From: Bacteroidales bacterium Bact_08
GTDB taxonomy: Bacteria; Bacteroidota; Bacteroidia; Bacteroidales; UBA932
Direction of reading: 5' to 3'
Assembly (NCBI GenBank): GCA_001603425.1
Contig: LUYZ01000060.1
Coordinates: 1 to 35,964, forward strand
Length of the DNA stretch: 35,964 nt
Under the pieces are notes generated by a model that made no database searches, was not told the DNA's origin, and saw nothing but the letters and a program-made list of their open reading frames with translations. The translations under genes were made by a program, and so were the position numbers. Shown piece by piece: positions 1-9,140 of this stretch. How positions within the stretch are numbered: position 1 is the first letter of the stretch; every line of letters begins with the position of its first letter.

Positions 1-28
1 AAGTCAAACAATAATAAATATTATTAAT

Positions 29-1279
29 ATGAAAAAAATATTTTACTTAATTATAGTATCGCTTTTATTTATTAATTTCTCTTGTGTAAATGCTCAAAAG
101 AGAGATGACTCAGTAGTGCTGCCTGGTATCGAAGTATTAAAAAAGAGTAACTTTGAGATTTTAAAAGGTAAGAGAGTTGGATTAATTACAAATCCTACAG
201 GTTTTGACAACAGCATGAAATCTACAATAGATATTTTATTTGAGGAACCTTCAGTTAATCTAGTTGCCCTTTTTGGACCAGAGCATGGTGTAAGAGGAGA
301 TGTTCATGCAGGTGATAAAGTAGATAATATGAAGGACCCAAAAACAGGTATTCCAGTATTTTCATTATATGGATCTACAAGGAAACCTACTCCTGAGATG
401 TTAGAGGGTATAGATGTATTGGTATATGATATTCAGGATATAGGATGCAGATCATTTACTTATATTAGTACTATGGGTTTAGCAATGGAGGCTGCCGCTG
501 AGAATAATATTGAGTTTGTAGTTTTAGATAGACCAAATCCTTTGGGAGGAGAGAAAATTGAAGGTAATTTGGCAGAAGATGGTTTTATCTCTTTTGTGAG
601 TCAGTTTAAAATCCCCTATTTATATGGATTGACATGTGGTGAACTTGCAGTTATGTTGAATGAAGAGGGCATGTTGTCTTCTAAATGTAGTTTAACCATT
701 GTTCCTTTAGAGGGATGGACAAGGGATATGACCTTTGACATGACCGGTCTTCAATGGGTTCCTTCTTCTCCTCATATTCCTCATCCAATTACTTCTGCAT
801 TTTATCCTATTTCTGGAATTTTAGGAGAATTGGGATATATGTCAATAGGCGTAGGGTATACTATTCCATTTCAGATGTTTGCCGCAGAATGGATTGATGC
901 CGAAGAGTTGTCACAAAGAATGAATTCATATAATTTAGCTGGATTGTATTTTAGACCAATTCATATTAAACCTTTTTATTCTGTGGGAGTAGGTACAAAT
1001 TTGCAAGGAGTTCAAGTACATATTATGGATTACAAACAGGCTTTACTATCTGAGGTTCAGTTTTATGTTATGCAGGCTATAGCAGAGCTATATCCAGAAA
1101 AGGCAGTTTTTGACAATGCAAATGAAAATAGGTTTAGGATGTTTGATTTGGTGTCTGGTAGCGACTATATTAGAAAAGAGTTCTCTAAAAGACACAAGTT
1201 TAGTGATATTAAGGATTACTGGTATAAAGATGTGGAATCTTTTAGAGAGTTTTCTAAAAAGTACTATATGTATAATTAG
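29..1279 (+). CDS. namZ: NamZ-like exo-beta-N-acetylmuramidase (DUF1343, GH171)
   Basis: The 416-residue protein matches the DUF1343 family, whose founding characterised member NamZ removes N-acetylmuramic acid from the non-reducing end of peptidoglycan glycan chains. Seen: an N-terminal hydrophobic signal (residues 1-22) with a possible signal peptidase I site after VNA, or a weak lipobox ending FSC. The conserved GPEHGVRGD motif follows, with Glu85-His86, the likely catalytic region. The conserved blocks YDIQDIGCRSFTYISTM and LDRPNPLGG come next. The length is normal for the family. The ATG lies only 28 bases from the window edge, so an upstream operon partner or promoter cannot be judged. 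It is convergent with the ROK gene, and its position beside a PUL suggests a periplasmic or surface role in amino-sugar release. The family assignment is firm; muramidase activity is inferred from the family. Confidence 0.88.
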   Translation: MKKIFYLIIVSLLFINFSCVNAQKRDDSVVLPGIEVLKKSNFEILKGKRVGLITNPTGFDNSMKSTIDILFEEPSVNLVALFGPEHGVRGDVHAGDKVDNMKDPKTGIPVFSLYGSTRKPTPEMLEGIDVLVYDIQDIGCRSFTYISTMGLAMEAAAENNIEFVVLDRPNPLGGEKIEGNLAEDGFISFVSQFKIPYLYGLTCGELAVMLNEEGMLSSKCSLTIVPLEGWTRDMTFDMTGLQWVPSSPHIPHPITSAFYPISGILGELGYMSIGVGYTIPFQMFAAEWIDAEELSQRMNSYNLAGLYFRPIHIKPFYSVGVGTNLQGVQVHIMDYKQALLSEVQFYVMQAIAELYPEKAVFDNANENRFRMFDLVSGSDYIRKEFSKRHKFSDIKDYWYKDVESFREFSKKYYMYN

Positions 1280-1292
1280 TTTTAAATAAATT

Positions 1293-1354
1293 GTGAAGTT
1301 ATAGGAGACCTAATGTTTTGCTTCTTACAAGCATGCAGGCTCCTATAACTCCAC
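1293..1354. terminator. Nested inverted repeat at the convergent namZ/ROK junction
   Basis: Fifteen-base arms GTGAAGTTATAGGAG (1293-1307) and CTCCTATAACTCCAC (1340-1354) pair with one mismatch. Inside the loop is a second hairpin, TGCTT-CTTAC-AAGCA (1319-1333). The structure covers the last codons and stop of the ROK gene and begins 14 bases after namZ ends. It may be a bidirectional transcription-ending or mRNA-protecting structure. There is no long T-run directly after either arm, so the function is uncertain. Confidence 0.45.
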
Positions 1355-2507
1355 ATTTTTCTCCCAATTTTGAAATCTTTATTTTGGTATCTTTGCTTAC
1401 CAATATAAGAGAGTATTTGTTAATTGCACTCTTAATTGGAAGTAGCAGATAGTCTTTAGCTCTGGAAATAGTTCCTCCAATAACAATAAGTTCAGGGTTA
1501 AATAGGTTTATAAGCCCAGAAATTGCTTTTCCCATATCATTTCCCACACACTCCATAATCTCTATTGCTAGAACATCTTCTTTTTCAAGGGCGTCCATAA
1601 TGTCTTCTAGAGATATACTCTCATTTCGATTGTATTTTTCCGATAACATTGAGACCCTTCCCTCTTTAAGCTGGTCCATAAACATTCTATGGATGGCAGA
1701 ACCTGATACTCCTGTTTCTAGACACCCTCTTTTCCCACATCGACAAATAATCTCATTTTCATAAAATGGGAAGTGTCCATACTCTCCAGAAAAGCCTGAT
1801 TTACCGTAATATAATTGACCATTAATTATTATGCCAATTCCAAGACCCCAGCTAACATTAATGAATATCATATTTTGTACCTGAGCATCTTGACCGCTCA
1901 TAAATTCGCCATAGGTCATCGATCTTGAGTCGTTCTCAATAAAAACTGGACAATCTAGGCGCTCTTCTATTAGCATAGATAAAGGCTTTTCTCCTAAAAA
2001 ATAGAAACTATAACTATACCCAGTCTCTGAGTTAACTCTACCAGAAATATTTATACCAATTGATACTATCTTATCTTTTGTTATAGGGAGTTTTTCAATA
2101 AAGCTATTAATTATCACACATAATGAGTCTAGAGATTCAAAAGTATTCTCTAAAATAAACTCTTTTTTCCCACTGAATTCTTTAAGTTCACCTTTGAAAT
2201 TTATAACTCCCAAAGATAGATTATCTTTATTTATGTCTACTCCAACAAAATATGCTGCATCTGGATTAAGACCATATACATTTGGTCTTCTACCTCCGTT
2301 TGTACCTTGTTTTCCAAAATCGAGAACGAACCCTTCTGTAATTAGTTCTGTTACTAATTTTGTAATTGTTGGAATACTTACAGTCATCTCTTTTCCCAAA
2401 TCGGTAATACTATAATTATTTCCGGCTACTAAAAGCCGAATTATCTCTTTTTTTAAAGAGCTACTCCTGTTACCCTCTTGGGACTTTTGAAGAAATGATC
2501 TGTTCAT
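1299..2507 (-). CDS. ROK-family transcriptional regulator / sugar kinase (NagC/XylR type)
   Basis: The 402-residue protein has an N-terminal winged helix-turn-helix (about residues 18-75, with ITDLGKEMTVSIPTITKLV as the helices), then the ROK sugar-kinase fold. Seen: an ATP phosphate-binding segment (VGVDINKDNLSLGVI), the IENDSRS segment with the Asp that is catalytic in ROK kinases, and the CRCGKRGCLE zinc-binding motif. HTH-bearing ROK proteins normally repress sugar-uptake genes and are released by a sugar or sugar phosphate. Because the Asp is retained, residual kinase activity cannot be excluded. It lies 23 bases after the symporter gene on the same strand and is probably co-transcribed with it. 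It is a good candidate regulator of the divergent PUL promoters; an amino sugar as effector is my inference. Confidence 0.85.
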   Translation of the reverse strand: MNRSFLQKSQEGNRSSSLKKEIIRLLVAGNNYSITDLGKEMTVSIPTITKLVTELITEGFVLDFGKQGTNGGRRPNVYGLNPDAAYFVGVDINKDNLSLGVINFKGELKEFSGKKEFILENTFESLDSLCVIINSFIEKLPITKDKIVSIGINISGRVNSETGYSYSFYFLGEKPLSMLIEERLDCPVFIENDSRSMTYGEFMSGQDAQVQNMIFINVSWGLGIGIIINGQLYYGKSGFSGEYGHFPFYENEIICRCGKRGCLETGVSGSAIHRMFMDQLKEGRVSMLSEKYNRNESISLEDIMDALEKEDVLAIEIMECVGNDMGKAISGLINLFNPELIVIGGTISRAKDYLLLPIKSAINKYSLILVSKDTKIKISKLGEKCGVIGACMLVRSKTLGLL

Positions 2508-2530
2508 CTTACAAATTTACAATAATTTAA

Positions 2531-4363
2531 TTAAAACTCTTTATCTGCCTTTTTTAAATGGTCGTACCAGTTAAATTTAAGGATAATCATTGAAATTATG
2601 ACAATAGTTAGTGTGATCCAGAATGCTTTAAAATTGTGAATAACTAAGTATATAGGTAAAATAATAAGTGACATTTGCCATACTATTCCAACAATTACAT
2701 TTATCAGGTCTCTGCTAAAATCTTTATTCTCTTCAAATTTTGGATCTGAATCCTTGACCAATTTTTTTATTGGACCCCAAAAACCCCAAGGTCTTACGTT
2801 TTTATAAAATTTACATAATATATCTGGACTATCTGGTTTGGTTAGAAGTGTTCCTGCAAAGCATCCAATTAGTGAAACTACTAGAATTAATGGGAAAACA
2901 TATATATCTGCTATTTCTGGGAAAAGAATTAATTTTATTGTAGAAGAGAGCAGACCAGCCAACATTCCGTAAAAGTAGCCGTATCCGTTAAATCTCCACC
3001 ATATCCATTTTAGAACATTTGCTGCTGCATATCCTCCATATAAAGAAGATGTAATCCATAGGGTGAGTGCGTTAAGAGATTTTGCATAAAAACCAAATAT
3101 TACTCCCACAATAACTAAAATTATAGAGGCTAGATAACTATATCTAACGTATGTTTTTGGTTGTGCATTGGGATTGATATACTTTTTATATAGATCGTTT
3201 ACTATATAAGCTGGAGCGGAGTTAACAAAAGCTGCTAGGGTCCCCATAAATGCTGCTAATAGTCCAGCTAAAAGGAGTCCTTTGAACCCTATAGGAACAA
3301 ATCTAGTTATAGCCATTGGTAATATTGTTTCAAAATCGACACTCTCTCCCATTGAGGATAATTCCGGGGAGAGATAAACTAGAGAGAGTACAGCAAGCCC
3401 AGCAACCATTAGATATCTCGGTGAAAAAAGAACTAATATTGTGAAACCGCTCATTTTTGCTGCTTCTGATGGTTTTCTTGTTGACAATATCCTTTGCATG
3501 TCATAGCTTGGGACAGGGCCTGCTAAGGATGCAAAAATACCTTTGAAAATCATTAACATAACTAGAGGTCCAAAAAGTTCGTAGCCATCTTGAGCTATTT
3601 TATTATTAAGCTCTGGCATGTGATTGCTCCAGTCTAGATCTAGATTCCATCCAAAAAAGAGATTGTCCCATCCCTGAGGAATAAGAGTAGAGATCTGTTC
3701 GGAGGTAACTGATGTAAAGGCTATGTAACCAATAATAATACAAGATATTGTCATGATAACAAATTGAAATACATCTGCAGCCACAACGCTAAACATACCT
3801 CCTTTTAGAGTATATATTGTTGTTATACCTATAATAATTAAAGCATATGAATTAGCCGAGCTTAGTGTCATAAAACCAATATCTGCAGTAAGATCCCATG
3901 GAAGAATCTGCACGGCAAATTTACCTATCCCTTCAAAGAAATAGGCCATAAAGCCAATAACACTTATTACTGCAAAACAAATAACAATTATGTGAGATAG
4001 CTTGCCTCCTCTCTCTCCAAACCTGGTTAATATCCACTCTGCCCCAGTCATAACGTTTGAGCGCCGCATCCAAATTGCTAAGAAAATCATTACAAAAACT
4101 TGATTCCAAACAGGCCATAGCCAAGGAATCCAAGCGCTTTTTAATCCATAGACAAATAGAATAGAGACAGTCCACATTGTCCCTGAGATATCAAACATTC
4201 CTGATGCATTTGAAAGCCCAAGAAAATACCATTTGATTTTATTTCCACCCAAAAAATATGAGCTAATATTTTTAGACGCTTTTTTTGAAAGGATAAAGCC
4301 AACGGATATAATAGTTATTATATAAATACCAATAACACCAATATCCCAAAAAGAGAGATTCAT
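2531..4363 (-). CDS. Sodium:solute symporter (SSS family), putative sugar/amino-sugar importer
   Basis: A 610-residue polytopic inner-membrane protein of the SSS/SLC5 family. Seen: a first hydrophobic helix starting IGVIGIYIITIISVGFILS, the family-typical SSYFLGGNKIKWYFLGLSN segment after helix 1, a run of further membrane helices, and a long C-terminal extension with two more hydrophobic stretches. The ORF track begins at 4387 on a TTG that is itself the end of a TATTTTTG promoter -7 box. The ATG at 4363 gives a start (MNLSFWDIGVIG) typical of the family, so I prefer it. The substrate cannot be read from sequence. The neighbouring ROK protein, epimerase and glycosidases suggest a monosaccharide or amino sugar released in the periplasm. 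Confidence 0.88.
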   Translation of the reverse strand: MNLSFWDIGVIGIYIITIISVGFILSKKASKNISSYFLGGNKIKWYFLGLSNASGMFDISGTMWTVSILFVYGLKSAWIPWLWPVWNQVFVMIFLAIWMRRSNVMTGAEWILTRFGERGGKLSHIIVICFAVISVIGFMAYFFEGIGKFAVQILPWDLTADIGFMTLSSANSYALIIIGITTIYTLKGGMFSVVAADVFQFVIMTISCIIIGYIAFTSVTSEQISTLIPQGWDNLFFGWNLDLDWSNHMPELNNKIAQDGYELFGPLVMLMIFKGIFASLAGPVPSYDMQRILSTRKPSEAAKMSGFTILVLFSPRYLMVAGLAVLSLVYLSPELSSMGESVDFETILPMAITRFVPIGFKGLLLAGLLAAFMGTLAAFVNSAPAYIVNDLYKKYINPNAQPKTYVRYSYLASIILVIVGVIFGFYAKSLNALTLWITSSLYGGYAAANVLKWIWWRFNGYGYFYGMLAGLLSSTIKLILFPEIADIYVFPLILVVSLIGCFAGTLLTKPDSPDILCKFYKNVRPWGFWGPIKKLVKDSDPKFEENKDFSRDLINVIVGIVWQMSLIILPIYLVIHNFKAFWITLTIVIISMIILKFNWYDHLKKADKEF

Positions 4364-4384
4364 AAGTTTATATTTTAGTTGATG

Positions 4385-4392
4385 CAAAAATA
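4385..4392 (-). promoter_or_regulatory. Bacteroidetes -7 box of the symporter-ROK unit
   Basis: On the minus strand the sequence TATTTTTG matches the TAnnTTTG consensus of the Bacteroidetes primary sigma factor. Transcription would start near 4378, leaving about 15 untranslated bases before the ATG at 4363. This supports that ATG over the TTG chosen in the ORF track. No clear -33 TTG was found. Confidence 0.5.
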
Positions 4393-4422
4393 GGATATTA
4401 TTTTATGATCGCAAAAGTAATA

Positions 4423-4438
4423 AATAAAATATTTTTTT
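4423..4438. promoter_or_regulatory. Candidate operator, copy 1 (16 bases)
   Basis: AATAAAATATTTTTTT differs by one base from the perfect palindrome at 4580-4595. It lies about 30 bases upstream of the symporter -7 box. The paired placement at two divergent promoters suggests a shared regulator, possibly the adjacent ROK protein. The region is very AT-rich, so chance similarity is possible. Confidence 0.35.
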
Positions 4439-4555
4439 ATCAAGGCTGTCTAAAGTAAAATATTTGACCAATTATTTAGTATGATGTTTCGGGTAATGGC
4501 TTAAACTTAGCATATATGTTCTTAATTAGGTAGTGAAAAATTAGTATTTAATAAA

Positions 4556-4586
4556 TAATTAATAAAAATGTCGCTAATTAATAAAA
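4556..4586. repeat. Two 12-base direct repeats upstream of the PUL promoter
   Basis: TAATTAATAAAA occurs at 4556-4567 and again at 4575-4586. The start-to-start distance is 19 bases, close to two helical turns, with ATGTCGC between. The pair lies just upstream of the PUL -7 box, where a -33 element or an activator site would be expected. Confidence 0.35.
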
Positions 4587-4595
4587 TATTTTATT
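4580..4595. promoter_or_regulatory. Candidate operator, copy 2 (perfect 16-base palindrome)
   Basis: AATAAAATATTTTATT is a perfect palindrome that directly abuts the -7 box at 4596-4603. A protein bound here would block polymerase, as expected for a repressor site. It overlaps the second 12-base direct repeat. Confidence 0.4.
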
Positions 4596-4603
4596 TATGT
4601 TTG
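4596..4603 (+). promoter_or_regulatory. Bacteroidetes -7 box of the PUL operon
   Basis: TATGTTTG matches the TAnnTTTG consensus exactly. A start near 4610 would leave about 36 untranslated bases before the ATG at 4647. This would drive the run of GHL10, susC, susD and DUF5018 genes. Confidence 0.5.
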
Positions 4604-4646
4604 TATAGTTTTAAAAATATAGTATTAATCAATAAACTTAAATTAA

Positions 4647-5939
4647 ATGAAAAAGATCTATATCTTACTACTCTTTGTTTTGTCTGGATTGCTTTTAAAT
4701 GCTGAATCTAAGCCAAAATATATGTGGATAGATTGCGAGGCAAATTATCAGAGAATGGGATCTGTAGATTCTATACGTTTTTATCTGAATAAGATAAAAG
4801 AGATAGGCTTTACTGATGTTGTAATGGATGTTAAGTCTATAATGGGAGAGGTTTTATATAAAAGTAAAATAGCTCCTTTTATGGGTGAGTGGGATGGTCA
4901 CTATAGAGATTGTGATTTTGACATGATGGAAGTTGTGTTAAAAGAGGGAAAAAAGCTAGGGCTTAAAATTCATGCATCTCTAAATATCTTTGCTGGGGGA
5001 CATAACTTTTATAATAGAGGAGTTCTATATAAAATGTATCCTCAGTGGCAGTCAATTGTATATTGGGAAGGAGAATTGATGCCAATAACACAAATGAAAT
5101 GGAATTATAACTGTATGATGAATCCTGCGAATCCAGAGGTTCAGAGATATCAATTGAATATATTAAAGGAATTTGCTTCTAAATATAAAAAAATAGATGG
5201 AATCATATTAGATAGAATGAGATTCGATAATATAACTTCGGATTTTAGCCCATTATCTCAAAAGCTATTTCAGGAGTATTCTAAAATAGAAGTTGAGAAT
5301 TTCCCAGATGATATCCTTTATTGGGTAAAAGATGATCAAGGAAAAATGAATTATAAAACAGGAAAACTATTTAAGGAGTGGTCTGAGTGGAGAGCTATGG
5401 TTATAAGAGACTTTATGGAAAAGGCTAGAGAGACGATTAAAGGTGTAAATAAAAAAATAGATGTTGGAGTATATACTGGAGCTTGGTACCCTACTTATTA
5501 TTATGTTGGAGTAAATTTTACCAGCAAAAAATATGATCCTTCAAAAGAGTTCTGGTGGGCAACGGAGAATTATAAAAACACTGGCTATGCTGAGTTAATG
5601 GATTATTACATGACAGGATTATACTATACAACTGTAACAAAAGAGGACTCAGATAAAAAAACCGGAAATATTGGACGAAGAGATGAGCCAGGTATGGATA
5701 ATAGTAGAAGTTATTGGTATACTGTAGAAGGTGGTTCAGAGTTAGTTAAGGAGATAACTGCAGGAGTAGTTCCAGTTATTGGTTCTTTATATGTAGAACA
5801 GTATGAGGGAGATAAAGAACTATTTGGAAGAGCTGTTAAGCAGGCATTAAAGAGTAATGATGGAGGTTTAATGATCTTTGATATGTCCCATATTGTAACT
5901 AGAGGTTGGTGGGATGTTATTGAGAATAATATAAAATAA
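4647..5939 (+). CDS. GHL10-family glycoside hydrolase-like protein (first of two)
   Basis: A 430-residue secreted protein of the GHL10 (DUF187, family 10 glycosylhydrolase / alpha-amylase-like TIM barrel) group. Seen: a signal peptide (residues 1-19, cleavage probably after LNA), the opening PKYMWIDCEANYQ, the first barrel strands (TDVVMDVKSIMGEVLY), and the LGLKIHASLNIFAGGHN strand. The conserved IDGIILDRMRFDN motif has Asp189-Arg190 in the usual nucleophile-strand position. A WWATENYKNTGYAELMDYYMTGLYY segment near the C-terminus matches its paralogue at 12581. Known members include Escherichia coli DigH, which cleaves denuded peptidoglycan glycans, but the family is broad. It is the first gene after the PUL promoter, 21 bases before susC. 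The substrate is inferred only from context. Confidence 0.82.
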   Translation: MKKIYILLLFVLSGLLLNAESKPKYMWIDCEANYQRMGSVDSIRFYLNKIKEIGFTDVVMDVKSIMGEVLYKSKIAPFMGEWDGHYRDCDFDMMEVVLKEGKKLGLKIHASLNIFAGGHNFYNRGVLYKMYPQWQSIVYWEGELMPITQMKWNYNCMMNPANPEVQRYQLNILKEFASKYKKIDGIILDRMRFDNITSDFSPLSQKLFQEYSKIEVENFPDDILYWVKDDQGKMNYKTGKLFKEWSEWRAMVIRDFMEKARETIKGVNKKIDVGVYTGAWYPTYYYVGVNFTSKKYDPSKEFWWATENYKNTGYAELMDYYMTGLYYTTVTKEDSDKKTGNIGRRDEPGMDNSRSYWYTVEGGSELVKEITAGVVPVIGSLYVEQYEGDKELFGRAVKQALKSNDGGLMIFDMSHIVTRGWWDVIENNIK

Positions 5940-5960
5940 TTAATTAATCTAAGACTAGCT

Positions 5961-8900
5961 ATGAAAAAAATTCATCTGTTTATCAGAGATTTAAGAGCTG
6001 CGATAATAATATTTATTTCGTTGCTGATCTTAACAGCATCTGTGGGTAGTTTATATGCACAGTCCGCTGTAAGAGGAAAAATTACTGATACAAAAGGAGA
6101 TCCCATTGTAGGGGCTATTGTATCGGTGAAAGGTTCTTCTAATTATGTTTATTCCGACGTTAATGGAGTCTTCTCTATAAATGTTGCAAATGGTAGAGTA
6201 TTGCAATTCTCATATTTGGGAATGGTTTCTCAAGAGGTAACAGTATCTAACAGAGCTGTAATAAATATAGTTATGCAAGAAGAGGCTTCTAGGTTGGATG
6301 ATGTTATTGTTGTTGGTTATGGTACACAACAACGCTCTAGTTTAACAGGTTCAATTAGTCAAATTAAAGGCTCTGAGTTATTAAAAACACCTTCTACCAA
6401 TATATCTAGTGTATTAGGAGGTAGAGTTGCAGGTCTATCTTCTGTACAGGAGTCTGGTCAGCCAGGCGCCGATTTTGCAGGATTAAGAATAAGAGGCTCT
6501 AGAGCAGGAGTTGCTTATATAGTTGATGGTATGCCAAGGTCTATAAATAGTATAGATCCTAACGATGTTGAGTCTATATCTATTTTAAAGGATGCTTCAT
6601 CTGCTGCTGTATATGGATTACAAAGTGCAGGTGGTGTAATTATTATCACTACAAAGCAAGGTAGAGCTGGTGAATCAAGGATTACTTATAGAGGATCTAT
6701 CGGAGCTTCTATGAACGCCAATTTCCCAAAATTTTTAGATGGACCGGGATATGCATATTGGTATAATAAAGCGAGCGAATTAGATGGTAATTTGCCTGTA
6801 TTTACTGAGCAGCAAGTGAAGAAGATGTTAAATGGTGACCCTTCAGATGGTTGGGGTAATACAGATTGGATAAAGGAAACTTATAAAGTTGGTATAACTG
6901 AGCAACATAATGTTACAGCTACAGGAGGTACAGACAAAATAAAGTATTTTGCATCTTTAGGGTATTTAGATCAAAATGGTAATGTGGATAATTTTACCTT
7001 TTCTAGATATAACCTTAGAAGTAATATAGAGGCAAAACTAAAAAATAACCTTACAATAATTTTAGGAATTGCAGGGAACATAAGTGATACGAGAACTCCT
7101 GGATATGGTGCTGGAGGTTCACTAGCAGCAGGAGTCTCATCTCCAGCGTGGTTATCAATTGCCGAACAAGCAGCTTATGCACATCCATATCTTCCAATGG
7201 AAATAGACGGGATTCCTGTTGCTAGTAGAAATGCCTATAATAATGCAATCAATCCAGTTGCAGCTGCAAAATTATCTGGTAAGCATAAATCGATTTCTAA
7301 CGCTATTCAGACTAATATAACTTTAAAGTGGGATCTTCCTTGGATTGAGGGATTGAATATGAAATTCACTGGGGGTTATGATCATACAGGTACTTGGAGT
7401 AAAAATTTTAGCACACCATATAATGTACTTTTGGCAACTACACCTAATTCTACAACAACAGAAATTTCATATACTTTGGCAAAAGATGCAAGAAATCAGG
7501 TTGATAGAACTTTGGGAGAAGGTTATTCTCAGTGGAGTAGATTAGTATCACAATCTAGTATTAATTATGCTAATATTTTTGGCAAACATAATATTGATGC
7601 AATGATATTAATGGAGGCTAGAGATTATAAATCAAATAGACTAGCAGCTTATGGTAAGGGTTTTTATTTTGATGAGTTGCCAGAGTTAAATATGGCAAGA
7701 GTACCTTCTGATAATCCTATTTCTGGTTCTAGCGATGCAAATAGAAGTTTAGGCTTTGTTGGAAGATTAAAATATGATTATGATAACAGATATCTTGCCG
7801 AGTTTTCTGCAAGATATGACGGGTCTTATAAATTTGCAGGAAATGTTTCTGGAAAAAGATGGGGTTTCTTCCCTTCATTTTCTGGAGCTTGGAGATTATC
7901 AAATGAAGAGTTTTTTGACCTATCTTTTGTAGATAATCTTAAAATAAGAGGATCGGTAGGTCTTTTGGGTTCAGATCCAATCTCGCCATATGCTTTTTTA
8001 AGTACTTTAAGTTTTATTGGAGGAAGTAATCCAACCCCTCAGGTGATTTTTAACAACAAGCAGCAGAATGCATTGATAACTACAGCAGTAGCTAATCCAA
8101 ATCTTACTTGGGAAAAGATGGTTTCATATAATATTGGTTTTGATGCTACAATGTGGAGTAGACTTTTAGGTATTGAATTTGATGTTTTTTATAACTATAC
8201 ATGGGATATTCTTGGAGCACAAGGCGCTATGCCTGGTTCAATGGGTGGTTTCTACACTACTTATGTAAATAATAATAGTGTCGATTCAAAAGGATTTGAT
8301 TTAATGCTCTCTCATGATAATAGATTTGGTGAATTTGTCTATGGTGCAAAATTAAATCTATCTTATGCAAAAACACGTTATATTAAGTATCAAGATAGTC
8401 CAAATACTCCAGATTATGCTAAAAGAACTGGTAAATCTCCTTGGGCAACGCCTGTTTTAATTGCAGATGGACTTTTTATGAGTGAAGAGGAGATCGATAG
8501 ATCGGCTTATATTCAAGGTGCAAGACCAAGACCTGGTGATATTAAGTATAAAGATTTAAATGGAGATGGCATTATCTCTTATGCACAGGATAGAGCTATA
8601 ATGGGTAAACCAAATAGACCAGAGTTGACTGCAGGGCTAGATTTATATGGAGCATGGAAAGGATTCGATTTCTCTATGTTATTTGTAGCCGGTGCAATGC
8701 ATGAGATTTCGTTAACTGGAACTTATTATAACTATAATGATGATAATACAATTTATACTAAACCATTTAAAGCAGGAGCCAACTCTCCGGTCTATTTGGT
8801 AGAACAAGCTTGGAGACCAGATAATACTAATGGAAAATATCCTAGACTTTCTATTAATGCTCCAAATACAAATAATGCATATGCATCTACTTTTTGGTAT

Positions 8901-9128
8901 CAAGATGGTAAGTATGTGAGGATGAAGTCTGCTCAAATTGGATATACTATACCAAAAAATATAGTTGATAAGATTGGAATAGAAAATTTAAGAGTATATG
9001 TAGAGGGAACTAATCTATTTACACTAAGTGGACTTCCAGCAGGTATCGACCCAGAAAGACCAGGGGTTACAAATGGATATTATCCTCAGCAAAGAACAGT
9101 TATGGGTGGTCTAACAATATCATTCTAA
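5961..9128 (+). CDS. susC: SusC/RagA-family TonB-dependent outer-membrane transporter
   Basis: The 1055-residue length is typical of SusC-like glycan importers. Domain order: signal peptide (to about residue 34, ending SLYAQ), a carboxypeptidase-regulatory-like domain (about 37-112, RGKITDTKGDPIVGAIVSVKG), the TonB-box region DDVIVVGYGTQQR, the plug domain with SILKDASSAAVYG and GGVIIITTKQG, then a long beta-barrel ending in an aromatic residue (MGGLTISF). It would form a lidded channel with the SusD-like protein encoded 12 bases downstream and move oligosaccharides into the periplasm using TonB energy. Substrate specificity cannot be read from the sequence. Confidence 0.95.
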   Translation: MKKIHLFIRDLRAAIIIFISLLILTASVGSLYAQSAVRGKITDTKGDPIVGAIVSVKGSSNYVYSDVNGVFSINVANGRVLQFSYLGMVSQEVTVSNRAVINIVMQEEASRLDDVIVVGYGTQQRSSLTGSISQIKGSELLKTPSTNISSVLGGRVAGLSSVQESGQPGADFAGLRIRGSRAGVAYIVDGMPRSINSIDPNDVESISILKDASSAAVYGLQSAGGVIIITTKQGRAGESRITYRGSIGASMNANFPKFLDGPGYAYWYNKASELDGNLPVFTEQQVKKMLNGDPSDGWGNTDWIKETYKVGITEQHNVTATGGTDKIKYFASLGYLDQNGNVDNFTFSRYNLRSNIEAKLKNNLTIILGIAGNISDTRTPGYGAGGSLAAGVSSPAWLSIAEQAAYAHPYLPMEIDGIPVASRNAYNNAINPVAAAKLSGKHKSISNAIQTNITLKWDLPWIEGLNMKFTGGYDHTGTWSKNFSTPYNVLLATTPNSTTTEISYTLAKDARNQVDRTLGEGYSQWSRLVSQSSINYANIFGKHNIDAMILMEARDYKSNRLAAYGKGFYFDELPELNMARVPSDNPISGSSDANRSLGFVGRLKYDYDNRYLAEFSARYDGSYKFAGNVSGKRWGFFPSFSGAWRLSNEEFFDLSFVDNLKIRGSVGLLGSDPISPYAFLSTLSFIGGSNPTPQVIFNNKQQNALITTAVANPNLTWEKMVSYNIGFDATMWSRLLGIEFDVFYNYTWDILGAQGAMPGSMGGFYTTYVNNNSVDSKGFDLMLSHDNRFGEFVYGAKLNLSYAKTRYIKYQDSPNTPDYAKRTGKSPWATPVLIADGLFMSEEEIDRSAYIQGARPRPGDIKYKDLNGDGIISYAQDRAIMGKPNRPELTAGLDLYGAWKGFDFSMLFVAGAMHEISLTGTYYNYNDDNTIYTKPFKAGANSPVYLVEQAWRPDNTNGKYPRLSINAPNTNNAYASTFWYQDGKYVRMKSAQIGYTIPKNIVDKIGIENLRVYVEGTNLFTLSGLPAGIDPERPGVTNGYYPQQRTVMGGLTISF

Positions 9129-9140
9129 AATAAAGGAGAT

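Noticed and set aside
4364-4387. Symporter start at 4387 as given in the ORF track
   Set aside because: The codon is TTG and is the last three bases of a TATTTTTG promoter box; the ATG at 4363 gives a family-like N-terminus.
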